DNA from: Pseudobutyrivibrio ruminis HUN009
Lineage (GTDB): Bacteria > Bacillota > Clostridia > Lachnospirales > Lachnospiraceae
Direction: 5' to 3'
Length of the DNA: 64,000 nt
Assembly: GCF_000703005.1 (NCBI RefSeq)
Contig: NZ_JNLH01000001.1
Location: forward strand, 1,791,001 to 1,855,000
The number at the start of each line of letters is the position of its first letter. Position 1 is the stretch's first letter. Positions 34,174 to 43,755 of the stretch are shown here, one piece after another. The translations under genes and the position numbers were made by a program. Under the pieces are notes generated by a model. That model had not been told where the DNA came from and searched no databases. It was given only the letters and a program-made list of their open reading frames with translations.

Positions 34174-35049
34174 TTACTCGTACTTAATTCCAAGTACTTC
34201 TTTCATGTGTTCGATTGGCATTTCTTTGCCTGTCCAAAGCTTGAATGCTGCAGCACCCTGGAATAACATCATTCCAAAACCGTTCATTCTCTTACATCCA
34301 ACTTCCTCAGCCATCTCAAGGAACTTTGTCTTAGCTGGTGCGTAAACTGTATCTGTTACGATAAGGTCTGGACGAAGATATGAAGTATCTGGTAACCATG
34401 TCTGGCCCTCAAGTGGCTTCATACCCATACCTGTTGCGTTTGCAAGAAGGTAAGAATCAGCGATTTCTCTTCTAAGAGCGTCAAGGTCTGCTAAGTCATA
34501 AAGTGTAGCCTTGCAGTTTGTTCTTTCGTTGATCTTGTTAACTGTTTCCTGAGCGTTCTCCCAGAAAGCATCCTTTACGTTGAAGATAGACATTTCTTTA
34601 ACGCCATCAAGTGCTGCCTGAATCTGGATAGCAGTACCAGCACCACCACAACCAACGATTGTCATTTTCTTTCCGATAACATCGATATCGTAGTCCTTAA
34701 GTGACTGCATGTAACCGATACCGTCTGTAATGTGACCTGTAAGAACACCGTTTTCATTTACGATTGTGTTTACAGCTCCGCAAAGCTCAGCAGCAGGAGA
34801 TAACTTATCAAGATACTTACCTACTACAGTCTTGTTAGGCATAGAAACGTTTGAGCCTACAAGCTTAAGAGCTCTGATACCTTTTACAGCATCCTCGAGT
34901 GTGCTATTATCTACCTCAAATGCAAGGTAAGCATAGTCGAGACCAAGATATGCAAATGCTTCATTGTGCATAGCTGGTGAGCTTGAGTGTCTGATTGGAT
35001 AAGCCATAAGTCCGATAAGCTCTGTGTGTCCTGTAATTCTTTCTGCCAT
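34174..35049 (-). CDS. aroE: shikimate/quinate 5-dehydrogenase
   Basis: A 291-residue enzyme that oxidises shikimate (or quinate) to the 3-dehydro acid. The substrate site is YPIRHSSSPAMHNEAF; the catalytic Lys is in SNVSMPNKTVVGKY and the Asp in ITDGIGYM. The nucleotide-binding loop is GCGGAGTAIQIQAA. AGGAGG precedes the start. It is the first gene of aroE-MFS-aroD and is divergent from a LysR regulator, a common arrangement for substrate-induced operons. Confidence 0.93.
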   Translation of the reverse strand: MAERITGHTELIGLMAYPIRHSSSPAMHNEAFAYLGLDYAYLAFEVDNSTLEDAVKGIRALKLVGSNVSMPNKTVVGKYLDKLSPAAELCGAVNTIVNENGVLTGHITDGIGYMQSLKDYDIDVIGKKMTIVGCGGAGTAIQIQAALDGVKEMSIFNVKDAFWENAQETVNKINERTNCKATLYDLADLDALRREIADSYLLANATGMGMKPLEGQTWLPDTSYLRPDLIVTDTVYAPAKTKFLEMAEEVGCKRMNGFGMMLFQGAAAFKLWTGKEMPIEHMKEVLGIKYE

Positions 35050-35262
35050 AATTTTAATTCCTCCATAAATTCTTTAAGATTTTGCATGCCCTTTGTTAAA
35101 ATCTTAACAGTCTTTATACATATATTTTAATGTGTATTAATGTATAATTCCAATACTTCTATTGCATATTATTAATAGCTTTTAGCTATCAATTGTGGTA
35201 AAATTGATAATAAGTAATGAAAATACAACAATTATATTGTGCAAAACAGAGAGAGGAGAACT

Positions 35263-36147
35263 ATGACTCTAAATCAAATGATGTATTTTTATGAGGCCGC
35301 TAGATTGCAGCATTTCAACCAGGCTGCGGAAAAGCTTCATATATCAGAACCATCCCTTAGTCGCTCAATAAACTCCCTTGAATCAGAGCTAGGAGTAGTC
35401 CTATTTGAAAGAACTGGACGAAATGTAGTTTTGACAAAAACAGGAGATATTTTTTACGAGCACGTTGATAGAATTCTAAACGAAATCAATTTGGCTGATC
35501 GTAAAATGCATCAATTAACTGGTTCAGGAGGGCATATTGATTTAGCATATGTTGCTCCACTTGCTGGTTCTTTTATACCAAATGTTTGTAGAGCGTTCCT
35601 CTTAGAAGATAAAAATAAAGAAGTAACATTTAACTTCCATCAGGATATTACCTCTAAAAATATAGAAGGCTTAAAGTCGGGTAGCTACGATATTATATTT
35701 GGTTCCTTTGTTAAGGATGAGCCAAATATAAAGTTTATTCCTATATTACAGCAGGAACTTGTGGTTATCCTTCCTAAGGGACATCCGCTGGAAGAAAACG
35801 ATACCTTAGATGCATCAATTTTTGAAGAATACCCAGTATTGGGATATACAAGAAAATCAGGACTTGGTAGATTGACAAGGGATTTTTTCCTACAAAATAA
35901 GATTGAGCCTAACTTTATTTGCGAATCACCAGACGAAAATGGTATCGCGGCTCTTGTAGCAGCCAACTTTGGTATAGCTTTAGTTGCAGACGTAGATAGT
36001 ATTCATAGGAATGACGTTATAATAAAGAAGCTTTCCACTGAATATAGTCTTTCACACACTGTTTATATGGCGTATATGAAGGGAAGATATCAGATGCCTG
36101 CCGTAAAACGTATGATTGACTTCATATTGGTACATTCTATGCACTAA
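35263..36147 (+). CDS. LysR family transcriptional regulator
   Basis: A 294-residue regulator. The N-terminal winged helix-turn-helix (residues 1-62: MMYFYEAARLQHFNQAAEKL to HISEPSLSRSINSLESELG) is followed by a periplasmic-binding-like effector domain (about 90-290). ATG 35263 follows GAGAGGAG. It is divergent from aroE, so it very likely controls the aroE-MFS-aroD operon and perhaps the flavoprotein gene downstream. The 213-bp gap contains TGTTAA-N4-TTAACA (35095-35110), a candidate site. Confidence 0.9.
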   Translation: MTLNQMMYFYEAARLQHFNQAAEKLHISEPSLSRSINSLESELGVVLFERTGRNVVLTKTGDIFYEHVDRILNEINLADRKMHQLTGSGGHIDLAYVAPLAGSFIPNVCRAFLLEDKNKEVTFNFHQDITSKNIEGLKSGSYDIIFGSFVKDEPNIKFIPILQQELVVILPKGHPLEENDTLDASIFEEYPVLGYTRKSGLGRLTRDFFLQNKIEPNFICESPDENGIAALVAANFGIALVADVDSIHRNDVIIKKLSTEYSLSHTVYMAYMKGRYQMPAVKRMIDFILVHSMH

Positions 36148-36180
36148 TTAATTACAAAAAATGAATTGGATTTTGATATT

Positions 36181-36229
36181 AAAGCGGGATTATACTTTTC
36201 TTATAAAAAAGGAAAGCATGCCCGCTTTT
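36181..36229 (+). terminator. terminator after the LysR gene
   Basis: AAAGCGGG paired with CCCGCTTTT across a loop containing a weaker inner pairing. A TTGACA (36234-36239) just after it may be the -35 box of the flavoprotein gene. Confidence 0.6.
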
Positions 36230-36283
36230 CATCTTGACAGCTCTTATCACGTAAATTTTGTTTGTAAATAGGAGCATTCTATA

Positions 36284-38284
36284 ATGAGAAATAAGTATCC
36301 ACACATTTTTGAACCACTTACAATTCGTCGTATGACACTTAAGAATCGTATCATGATGACACCAATGGGAACTAACTACGGTGATCAGAATGGCGAGATG
36401 ACATTTGTTCATATTGATTACTATGAGCAGAGAGCAAAGGGTGGCACAGGATTATTAATGGTTGAAAATGCTAGTGTCTTTTCACCACAGGGTTCTAATG
36501 GTACAACCCAGCTTCGAATTGATCATGACAATTTCATTCCACGTTTATATTACTTTACAGAGAGAATGCATAAGCATGGCGCTTGTGTAGGTATTCAGAT
36601 TAACCACGCTGGTGCATCAGCTGTTTCTGCTCGTACAGGAGAGCAGCCAGTTTCTGCATCAGATATTCCTTCAAAGGCAGGCGGGGAGATTCCACGTCCA
36701 CTTGAGAAAGAAGAAATCTACAATATTGTAAAGAAGTATGGTGAGGCAGCAAAGCGTGCACAGACAGCCGGTTTTGACTGTGTTGAAATTCATGCTGGTC
36801 ACTCATATCTTTTAAGCCAGTTCCTTTCACCTACTACTAATAAGCGTACAGATGAGTTTGGTGGATCACCAGAAAATCGCGCTAGATTTACAAAGCTTGT
36901 TGTAGAAGAGGTAAGAAAGCAGGTAGGACCATTCTTCCCAATTTTTGTCCGTATTAGTGCTGATGAGTTTGTTGAGGGAGGAAACACACTAGAGGACACT
37001 ATCGAGTATTTACAGTACTTCCAGGAAGAAGTAGACGTATTTGACGTTTCTGCTGGTCTTAATAGTTCTATTCAGTTCCAGATTGATGCAAACTATCTTC
37101 CAGATGGATGGCGTTCATACATGGCAAAGGCTGTTAAGGAAAAATATGGCAAGCCATGTGTAACAATGGGAAATATTCGTGATCCTAAGGTCGCTGAGGA
37201 AATTCTTGAAAGAGGAGATGCTGATATCATCGGTATGGGCCGTGGTCTTATTGCAGATCCTAATTGGGTAAATAAGGTAGAGTTCAACCGTGAGGATGAG
37301 CTTCGCAAGTGTATTTCATGTAACGTAGGTTGCGCAGGCCACAGAATTGGTCTCAACCTTCCAATTCGTTGTACAGTTAACCCAGCTGTTAACGCTAATG
37401 ACGAATACTACAAGAGAAAGGTTAACAAGCCTTGCAACGTTGTAGTAATCGGTGGTGGTACAGCAGGTCTTGAAGCTGCTTGTACAGCTGCAGAGGTTGG
37501 ATGTACAACATTCCTTCTTGAGAAGAAGGCAGAGCTTGGCGGTCTTTCTGTTCAGATTTCTAAGATTCCTGATAAGAAGAGACTTGCTGATTTCCCTAAG
37601 TACATGATTAACCGTGCTAGCAAATTAAGAAATCTCTTCATATTTAAAAACAACGATACTACAGTTGATCAGATTAAGAGCTTGAACCCAGATATCATCG
37701 TAAATGCCACAGGTTCAAACCCTACATTACCACCTATCAAGGGATTATTAGACCTTGTTGATAAGGATGATTCAAATGTAGCTACAGTTATCAAGATGAT
37801 CGAACGTCTTGATACATATCCTGAGGACATGACAGGTAAGAAGGTTGCTGTTGTTGGTGGCGGTGCCGTAGGTCTTGATGTTATGGAGTACTTCACAGAA
37901 AGAGGTGCTGAGGTTACTATTATCGAGATGTTACCTATCATTGGTAACGGACTTGATCCAATCACAAAGTGCGATACAGCAGCAAAGATGGCTAAGTACA
38001 ATGTTCGTCAGATGACAAACACAGCTCTTCAGGAAGTATGCAACGATAAGTTTATCGTTAAGAATCCAGAAGGCGAAATCGAGAACATCGACTTTGATTT
38101 AGGCTTCATCTGCCTTGGTATGCGCTCAAATACACCTATCATCGATGAGTTAAATACAGCATTTGAAGATACAAATGTTGAGATTTACAATATTGGTGAT
38201 TCTAAGCGTGCTCGTCGTATTATCGAAGGTACAGAAGAAGGTCGTGATATCATCAAGGTTCTTGAGAGACATGATTTTCTTTAA
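36284..38284 (+). CDS. NADH:flavin oxidoreductase / 2-enoate reductase-like flavoprotein
   Basis: A 666-residue Old Yellow Enzyme-type protein of the FadH/BaiCD/2-enoate reductase group. The N-terminal FMN TIM barrel (1-340) has LKNRIMMTPMGTNYGD and HAGHSYLLSQFLSPTTNKRTD. A 4Fe-4S site follows in CISCNVGC and the next Cys near CTVNPAVN. The C-terminal half (about 385-666) binds FAD (VVVIGGGTAGLEAA) and NAD(P)H (KKVAVVGGGAVGLDVMEYF). These enzymes reduce activated C=C bonds. Next to shikimate-type genes, a substrate such as a dehydroshikimate-derived or other cyclic enoate is plausible but unproven. AGGAGC precedes the ATG. Confidence 0.88.
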   Translation: MRNKYPHIFEPLTIRRMTLKNRIMMTPMGTNYGDQNGEMTFVHIDYYEQRAKGGTGLLMVENASVFSPQGSNGTTQLRIDHDNFIPRLYYFTERMHKHGACVGIQINHAGASAVSARTGEQPVSASDIPSKAGGEIPRPLEKEEIYNIVKKYGEAAKRAQTAGFDCVEIHAGHSYLLSQFLSPTTNKRTDEFGGSPENRARFTKLVVEEVRKQVGPFFPIFVRISADEFVEGGNTLEDTIEYLQYFQEEVDVFDVSAGLNSSIQFQIDANYLPDGWRSYMAKAVKEKYGKPCVTMGNIRDPKVAEEILERGDADIIGMGRGLIADPNWVNKVEFNREDELRKCISCNVGCAGHRIGLNLPIRCTVNPAVNANDEYYKRKVNKPCNVVVIGGGTAGLEAACTAAEVGCTTFLLEKKAELGGLSVQISKIPDKKRLADFPKYMINRASKLRNLFIFKNNDTTVDQIKSLNPDIIVNATGSNPTLPPIKGLLDLVDKDDSNVATVIKMIERLDTYPEDMTGKKVAVVGGGAVGLDVMEYFTERGAEVTIIEMLPIIGNGLDPITKCDTAAKMAKYNVRQMTNTALQEVCNDKFIVKNPEGEIENIDFDLGFICLGMRSNTPIIDELNTAFEDTNVEIYNIGDSKRARRIIEGTEEGRDIIKVLERHDFL

Positions 38285-38323
38285 GATTTAACTTCCTTGA
38301 TTAATTTAATCTAAAATTTATTT

Positions 38324-38366
38324 ATCAGACAGAAGGAAAAAGTGGTTTCTTTCTGTCTGATTTTTT
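38324..38366 (+). terminator. terminator after the flavoprotein gene
   Basis: ATCAGACAGAA paired with TTCTGTCTGAT, then T6. Confidence 0.85.
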
Positions 38367-38409
38367 AGTATGATACTATTCAAAATAAAGTATCAAAGGG
38401 GAATAAGAC

Positions 38410-39195
38410 ATGGAACAGCTCAAAATGTTAAGAGAGCATCTTGCTCAGAACGACGAAATTATTCTTAATGCATTGCTTATGAGAAATGCCATTGTTGAGG
38501 AAATTATGGCATACAAAGAAGAGAATGGTTTACAGATTTTACAGCCAGAACAGGATGAAAAAAGAGATCGCTGGTTAGACAAGAGCTTGGAAGGGAAACG
38601 TCACGGCAAGGAAGTAAAGGACATTTATAGTTCGATAGTTAAAAATGCCAAGCGTATCCAGGCTAGACACTTGTTTAATTACAATATTGTCCTGATTGGA
38701 TTTATGGGAGCAGGTAAAACTACAATCTCTGATTATTTGAGCACATGTTTTGCTATGGAAGTAGTAGAGATGGATCAGGTTATTTCTGATAGAGAGGGCA
38801 TGTCTATTTCTGATATTTTTGAGGTATATGGAGAAGAGCACTTCAGAAATGCCGAGACAAACCTATTGAAGGAAATGCAATCAAAACGCAATGTGGTTAT
38901 TTCGTGTGGTGGTGGTACACCAATGCGTGATGTAAACGTCCAGGAGATGAAGAAAAACGGACGCGTTGTTCTTTTGACTGCAAAGCCAGAGACAATCCTT
39001 GAGAGAGTGAAGGATAGCCACGATAGACCTCTTATCGAAAAAAATAAGAGTGTTGAATTTATAGAAGAGTTGATGCTTAAAAGAAGAGAGAAATATGTTG
39101 CTGCAGCTGATATCATAATTGAAACTGATGGCAAGTCAGAACTGGAAATCTGCGAGGAACTTGTAAATTCTCTTTTAAAACTTGATAACGATTAA
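38410..39195 (+). CDS. chorismate mutase-shikimate kinase fusion
   Basis: A 261-residue fusion. Residues 1-88 form an AroQ-type helical chorismate mutase (LREHLAQNDEIILNALLMR, VEEIMAYKEENGLQILQPEQ, EVKDIYSSIVKNAKRIQ). Residues about 95-261 form a shikimate kinase: Walker A GFMGAGKTT, the substrate Asp/Arg motif EMDQVISDREGMSI, CGGGTPM and the lid Arg in SHDRPLIE. It joins two non-adjacent steps of aromatic amino acid synthesis and follows the shikimate uptake genes, so imported shikimate could be fed directly into biosynthesis. Confidence 0.88.
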   Translation: MEQLKMLREHLAQNDEIILNALLMRNAIVEEIMAYKEENGLQILQPEQDEKRDRWLDKSLEGKRHGKEVKDIYSSIVKNAKRIQARHLFNYNIVLIGFMGAGKTTISDYLSTCFAMEVVEMDQVISDREGMSISDIFEVYGEEHFRNAETNLLKEMQSKRNVVISCGGGTPMRDVNVQEMKKNGRVVLLTAKPETILERVKDSHDRPLIEKNKSVEFIEELMLKRREKYVAAADIIIETDGKSELEICEELVNSLLKLDND

Positions 39196-39196
39196 G

Positions 39197-39245
39197 AAAA
39201 AGCCTGAGGCCTATCTCAATGGATAAGCTTCAGGCTTTCTATTTT
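39197..39245. terminator. bidirectional terminator between converging genes
   Basis: AAAGCCTGA paired with TCAGGCTTT (with A and T runs outside). It overlaps the 3' end of the PHP-family gene on the minus strand. Confidence 0.75.
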
Positions 39246-40020
39246 TAAATACATAATACTCATGAAAACCGCAATCATTTAATAAGTCTGGTAGCTTATC
39301 AAAATCTGCAGCAACATCTTCTGGACAGTGAGCATCGGCGCCTAGTGTAATCATTTTGCCACCTAATTCCTTGTATCTTTTAATAATAGATGGCGCAGGA
39401 TTAGGAGCACCCATTCCTTTTCTGAAGGCAGCAGTGTTTACCTCCAAGGCCTTATCAAGCTTTATAATTTGCTGAAGGATGGCATCAATGATTTCTGAAT
39501 ATGGTTGATGTGTGTTATGCTTTGTCTCCTGGTTACGTGCATATCTAAACGCGTAGTCTAAATGTCCGACTGTATCGAAATTTGTAAATGCGGTAATGTT
39601 TTCCAGAATGGATTCGTAATATCTGGTGAGCAATGCGCTTTCTGTATCACGATCCCAGAAGCTGTCGAAGTATGGGTCCCATTTATCAACAAGGTGAGTG
39701 CTTCCTATTATGAAGTCGTAAGGATGAGCATTTACGGCTTCATTACATTTATCAACCACATGAGGCTGAATTCCAACTTCTAGCCCGTTCAATATGGCGA
39801 AGTCATCAGTTGATTCCTGCTTAGCAAGTTGATGCAATGTAGGGTAGTAGTTTTCTAAATCTAAATCAAAGAACCCAAACTGCTTTGGATAGTCAATATC
39901 AAGGTGATCCGTAAATGTGATACCAAGTAGTCCTTTTGTCTTTGCGGCGTTTATCATATCAATAGGAGAAGCATCGGAATCTCCAGAAAAATTGCAGTGC
40001 ATGTGATTGTCCCAAAACAT
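39211..40020 (-). CDS. PHP-domain histidinol-phosphatase family protein
   Basis: A 269-residue PHP phosphoesterase resembling HisJ/HisK histidinol-phosphate phosphatase. Metal ligands include DNHMHCNFSGD at the start, FTDHLDID, the Glu in LNGLEVGIQPH, the His in GSTHLVD, NFDTVGHLDY and the C-terminal TLGADAHCPEDV. Length is usual. Its true substrate may be histidinol phosphate or another phosphate ester. No his genes are nearby. GGAGG precedes the ATG. Confidence 0.82.
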   Translation of the reverse strand: MFWDNHMHCNFSGDSDASPIDMINAAKTKGLLGITFTDHLDIDYPKQFGFFDLDLENYYPTLHQLAKQESTDDFAILNGLEVGIQPHVVDKCNEAVNAHPYDFIIGSTHLVDKWDPYFDSFWDRDTESALLTRYYESILENITAFTNFDTVGHLDYAFRYARNQETKHNTHQPYSEIIDAILQQIIKLDKALEVNTAAFRKGMGAPNPAPSIIKRYKELGGKMITLGADAHCPEDVAADFDKLPDLLNDCGFHEYYVFKNRKPEAYPLR

Positions 40021-40148
40021 TACTATGGCCTCCTTCTTATAAGTAACTAAATATTAAATGATGATATTGGCGGGTGCAAGAAATATTGTTTGAAAATACA
40101 AATAATATAAGTACATTGAGAAAATTTTAACAATATTTCAATTTGGGG

Positions 40149-40177
40149 TTGAATTATAGATTGATGTTGTATAAAAT
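40149..40177 (+). promoter_or_regulatory. promoter of gap
   Basis: TTGAAT (40149-40154), N17, TAAAAT (40172-40177). It leaves a leader of about 60 nt with a GCTCT/AGAGC mini-hairpin before the AGGAGG site. Confidence 0.6.
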
Positions 40178-40245
40178 AAAGTGCATACGGGGCTCTTTGA
40201 GAGCTTCAAAGAAAATTTTAAAAGAATCTTTAGGAGGATTTAAAA

Positions 40246-41262
40246 ATGGCAGTAAGAGTAGCAATCAACGGTTTTGGCCGTATCGGCCGTCTTGCATTCC
40301 GTCAGATGTTCGGAGCAGAAGGTTACGAAGTAGTAGCAATCAACGACTTAACTAGCCCAAAGATGTTAGCACATCTTTTAAAGTATGATTCATCACAGGG
40401 AAAGTATGAGCATGCAGATGAGGTTTCTTACACAGATGATTCAATCATCGTTTGCGGTAAGGAAATCAAGATTTATGCATTCCCAGACGCAAACAATTGC
40501 CCATGGGGTGACCTTAAGGTTGACGTAGTTCTTGAGTGCTCAGGATTCTACACATCAAAGGAAAAGGCACAGGCTCATATCAATGCAGGTGCTAGAAAGG
40601 TTGTTATCTCTGCACCAGCAGGAAACGATCTTCCTACAATCGTTTACAATACAAACCATAAGACACTTAAGGCTTCTGATACAATCATTTCAGCAGCTTC
40701 ATGTACAACAAACTGCTTAGCACCAATGGCTGACGCACTTAACAAGTTCGCTCCAATCCAGTCTGGTATCATGGTAACAATCCACGCTTACACAGGTGAT
40801 CAGATGACACTTGATGGCCCACAGAGAAAGGGTGATCTTCGTCGTTCACGTGCAGCAGCAGTTAACATCGTTCCTAACTCAACAGGTGCAGCAAAGGCTA
40901 TCGGTCTTGTTATCCCAGAGCTTAACGGAAAGCTTATCGGATCTGCTCAGCGTGTTCCTACACCAACAGGTTCTACAACAATCCTTACAGCAGTTGTAAA
41001 CAAGAAGGACGTTACAGTTGAGGGTATCAACGCAGCTATGAAGGCAGCAGCTAACGAGTCATTCGGTTACAACGAGGATGAAATCGTTTCTTCAGATATC
41101 GTAGGTATGAGATTTGGTTCTCTCTTCGATTCTACACAGACAATGGTTTCTAAGATTTCTGATGATCAGTACGAGGTACAGGTTGTTTCTTGGTATGATA
41201 ACGAGAACAGCTACACATCTCAGATGGTTCGTACAATCAAGTACTTTAGCGAGCTCGCTTAA
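40246..41262 (+). CDS. gap: glyceraldehyde-3-phosphate dehydrogenase
   Basis: A 338-residue glycolytic enzyme. The NAD site is [13 protein letters not shown], the catalytic Cys is in [12 protein letters not shown], and the His is in [18 protein letters not shown] and WYDNENSY are further family motifs. AGGAGG precedes the ATG. The gene has its own promoter and a strong terminator, yet pgk and tpiA follow, each preceded by a structured repeat element. Confidence 0.98.
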   Translation: MAVRVAINGFGRIGRLAFRQMFGAEGYEVVAINDLTSPKMLAHLLKYDSSQGKYEHADEVSYTDDSIIVCGKEIKIYAFPDANNCPWGDLKVDVVLECSGFYTSKEKAQAHINAGARKVVISAPAGNDLPTIVYNTNHKTLKASDTIISAASCTTNCLAPMADALNKFAPIQSGIMVTIHAYTGDQMTLDGPQRKGDLRRSRAAAVNIVPNSTGAAKAIGLVIPELNGKLIGSAQRVPTPTGSTTILTAVVNKKDVTVEGINAAMKAAANESFGYNEDEIVSSDIVGMRFGSLFDSTQTMVSKISDDQYEVQVVSWYDNENSYTSQMVRTIKYFSELA

Positions 41263-41286
41263 TTCGTTTTTACGAAATACGACTTT

Positions 41287-41322
41287 TAAAGGGTCCGGTC
41301 CTATTGGACCGAACCCTTTTTA
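41287..41322 (+). terminator. terminator after gap
   Basis: AAAGGGTCCGGTCC pairs with GGACCGAACCCTTTTT (one internal mismatch). Confidence 0.9.
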
Positions 41323-41334
41323 TTTTAGATATCT

Positions 41335-41430
41335 AAGTGAGCTAGTAGGAAACAAGCTCTTAGGTTTCTGAGTGAGACATTTTAGTCGAAGGAAGAAACA
41401 CTAAGGCTTGTGACCGTAACTAGCGGACTT
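41335..41430 (+). repeat. structured repeat element, copy B
   Basis: Outer stem AAGT-GA-GCTAGT with ACTAGC-GG-ACTT, conserved GTAGG and CCGTAAC strands, CAAGC/GCTTG, TTAGGTTTCT/AGAAACACTAA, and an apical GAGACATTTTAGTCGA. It lies in the gap-pgk interval, after the gap terminator, and ends 10 nt before the pgk ribosome site. Confidence 0.75.
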
Positions 41431-41453
41431 GGGATTATATGGAGGATAAAAAT

Positions 41454-42677
41454 ATGGCATTAAATAAGAAGACAGTAGATGACATTAATGTTAAGGGCCG
41501 TCGCGTACTTGTTCGTTGCGATTTCAACGTACCTCTTAAGGCTGGTGAAATCACAGACGACACACGTATCAAGGCAGCTCTTCCTACAATCAACAAGCTT
41601 ATTGCTGATGGTGGAAAGGTTATTCTTTGCTCACACCTTGGAAAGGTAAAGAATGGCCCTAATGAGGGCGAGTCACTTGCTCCAGTTGCAAAGCGTCTTT
41701 CAGAGAAGCTTGGCAAGGAAGTAACATTCGTTTCTGATTACAACGTAACAGGCGAAGCTGCTACAAAGGCAGTTGAGGCTATGAAGGAAGGAGATGTAGT
41801 TCTTCTTCAGAATACTCGTTTCCGTGGCGAGGAAGAGACAAAGAACGGTGAGGCATTCTCTAAGGAACTTGCTGATCTTGCAGATGATTATGTATGCGAT
41901 GCTTTCGGTTCATCACACAGAGCTCACGCTTCTGTAGCTGGTGTTACAAAGTTCATCACAGCTAAGGGTGGTTCAAACGTAGTTGGATACCTTATGCAGA
42001 AGGAAATCGACTTCCTTGGCAACGCCGTTGAGAATCCTGTACGTCCATTCGTTGCAATTCTTGGTGGCGCAAAGGTAGCTGATAAGCTTAACGTTATCAA
42101 CAACCTTCTTGAAAAGTGCGACACACTTATCATTGGTGGTGGTATGTCTTACACATTCCAGAAGGCTCTTGGTTACGAAATCGGTACATCACTTTGCGAT
42201 GATACAAAGCTTGATTACTGCAAGGAAATGCTTGAGAAGGCAAAGAGCATGGGTAAGGAAATCCTTCTTCCACTTGATGCTGTTACAATCAAGGAGTTCC
42301 CAGATCCAATCGATGCTCCAGTAGAGTGCATTACATACGATACAGAAAATATGCCAGCTGACAGAGAGGGCTGCGATATCGGACCTAAGACAGTTGAGCT
42401 TTTCGCTAACAAGGTTAAGACAGCTAAGACAGTTCTTTGGAACGGACCAATGGGTCTTTTCGAGAACCCAGCACTTGCTGTAGGTACAAAGGCAGTTGCT
42501 CAGGCACTTGCTGAGACAGATGCTACAACAATCATCGGTGGTGGTGATTCAGCAGCAGCTGTTAACCAGATGGGATTTGCTGACAAGATGAGCCACATCT
42601 CTACAGGTGGTGGAGCATCACTTGAGTTCCTTGAGGGTAAGGAGCTTCCAGGCGTTTACGCAGCAGACGACAAATAA
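41454..42677 (+). CDS. pgk: phosphoglycerate kinase
   Basis: A 407-residue glycolytic kinase making ATP from 1,3-bisphosphoglycerate. The N-terminal signature [12 protein letters not shown], substrate Arg/His in [18 protein letters not shown], and the C-terminal nucleotide loop [14 protein letters not shown] are intact. ATG 41454 follows GGAGGA; the in-frame ATG at 41439 lacks a site. It is flanked on both sides by structured repeat elements. Confidence 0.98.
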   Translation: MALNKKTVDDINVKGRRVLVRCDFNVPLKAGEITDDTRIKAALPTINKLIADGGKVILCSHLGKVKNGPNEGESLAPVAKRLSEKLGKEVTFVSDYNVTGEAATKAVEAMKEGDVVLLQNTRFRGEEETKNGEAFSKELADLADDYVCDAFGSSHRAHASVAGVTKFITAKGGSNVVGYLMQKEIDFLGNAVENPVRPFVAILGGAKVADKLNVINNLLEKCDTLIIGGGMSYTFQKALGYEIGTSLCDDTKLDYCKEMLEKAKSMGKEILLPLDAVTIKEFPDPIDAPVECITYDTENMPADREGCDIGPKTVELFANKVKTAKTVLWNGPMGLFENPALAVGTKAVAQALAETDATTIIGGGDSAAAVNQMGFADKMSHISTGGGASLEFLEGKELPGVYAADDK

Positions 42678-42714
42678 ATCGTAAAGGTAAATAAATCTTA
42701 TTTATGTAGATTAA

Positions 42715-42826
42715 GAGAATTGAACAAGCTAGTAGACAACAAGCTCTTAGATCTTTTAAGCGAGACATTCTAGTCGAGCGAAAAGATACTAAGGCTTGTG
42801 GGCGTAACTAGCGAAGTTCTATTCTC
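42715..42826 (+). repeat. structured repeat element, copy C
   Basis: The longest outer stem of the plus-strand copies: GAGAAT-T-GAAC with GTTC-T-ATTCTC (42715-42725, 42816-42826), then GCTAGT/ACTAGC. The core keeps GTAG, CAAGCTCTTAG/CTAAGGCTTG and CGTAAC; the third stem is ATCTTTT/AAAAGAT, differing in both arms from copies A and B. It lies between pgk and tpiA, 5-6 nt before the tpiA ribosome site. Confidence 0.75.
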
Positions 42827-42842
42827 GTAAAGGAGAGAAAAA

Positions 42843-43589
42843 ATGGCAAGAAGAAGAATTATTGCCGGCAACTGGAAGATGAACATGACACCTTCTGAGG
42901 CTGTAAAGCTTGTTGCTGAGCTTAAGGATTTAGTAAAGAACGATGATGTAGACGTAGTATACTGCGTACCTGCAATCGATATCGTTCCTGTAGTAGAGGC
43001 TGTAAAGGGCACAAACGTAAACGTTGGTGCTGAGAACTTCTACATCGAGGATAAGGGTGCTTTCACAGGCGAGATTTCAGCTCCTATGCTTGTAGACGCT
43101 GGTGTTAAGTACGTTATCATGGGTCACTCTGAGAGACGTGACATCTTTGGTGAGAACGATATTCTCATCAATGCAAAGGTTAAGAAGGCATTCGCTGCTG
43201 GTCTTACACCAATCCTTTGCTGTGGCGAGTCACTTGCACTTCGCAAGGCTGGCACATACAAGGAGTGGATTGAGCGTCAGATCACATGGGATCTTTCAGG
43301 CGTTACAGCTGACCAGGTAAAGAACCTTGTTATCGCTTACGAGCCAATCTGGGCTATCGGTACAGGTGAGACAGCTACAGCTGATCAGGCAGAAGAAGTT
43401 TGCGGATTCATCCGTGAGCTTATTGCTAAGCTTTATGATGGTGCTACAGCAGAGGCTGTTCGTATTCAGTACGGCGGATCTATGAATGCGTCTAACGCTG
43501 CTGAGCTTCTTAGCAAGCCAAACATTGATGGTGGTCTTATCGGTGGAGCTTCACTTAAGCCAGATTTCGGTAAAATCGTTAATGCTTAA
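42843..43589 (+). CDS. tpiA: triose-phosphate isomerase
   Basis: A 248-residue TIM-barrel enzyme interconverting DHAP and glyceraldehyde 3-phosphate. The active-site Lys is in AGNWKMN, the His in IMGHSERRD and the Glu in [12 protein letters not shown]; the phosphate loop reads [10 protein letters not shown] and [16 protein letters not shown] precedes the ATG, immediately after repeat element C. It forms the end of the gap-pgk-tpiA block, terminated at 43663-43690. Confidence 0.98.
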   Translation: MARRRIIAGNWKMNMTPSEAVKLVAELKDLVKNDDVDVVYCVPAIDIVPVVEAVKGTNVNVGAENFYIEDKGAFTGEISAPMLVDAGVKYVIMGHSERRDIFGENDILINAKVKKAFAAGLTPILCCGESLALRKAGTYKEWIERQITWDLSGVTADQVKNLVIAYEPIWAIGTGETATADQAEEVCGFIRELIAKLYDGATAEAVRIQYGGSMNASNAAELLSKPNIDGGLIGGASLKPDFGKIVNA

Positions 43590-43662
43590 TAAAATTGGGT
43601 TTTAGGAAAGACTTTGTTGAAATTGTCAATTATAAGTAGTAAAAACTCCTAAAGTTTTACAT

Positions 43663-43690
43663 GCGCACCAGTTTCTGGTGCGCTATTTTT
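43663..43690 (+). terminator. terminator after tpiA
   Basis: GCGCACCAG paired with CTGGTGCGC, then TATTTTT. Confidence 0.9.
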
Positions 43691-43755
43691 GTTTTAAATA
43701 AGTTCATTTTATGATATAATTTGCGCTGATGGACGTTTTGTCCTTGGAGGAATTT

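Noticed and set aside
43599..43660. TTTAGGA/TCCTAAA inverted repeat after tpiA as another copy of the structured element
   Set aside because: It lacks the GTAG, AAGC/GCTT and CGTAAC core.
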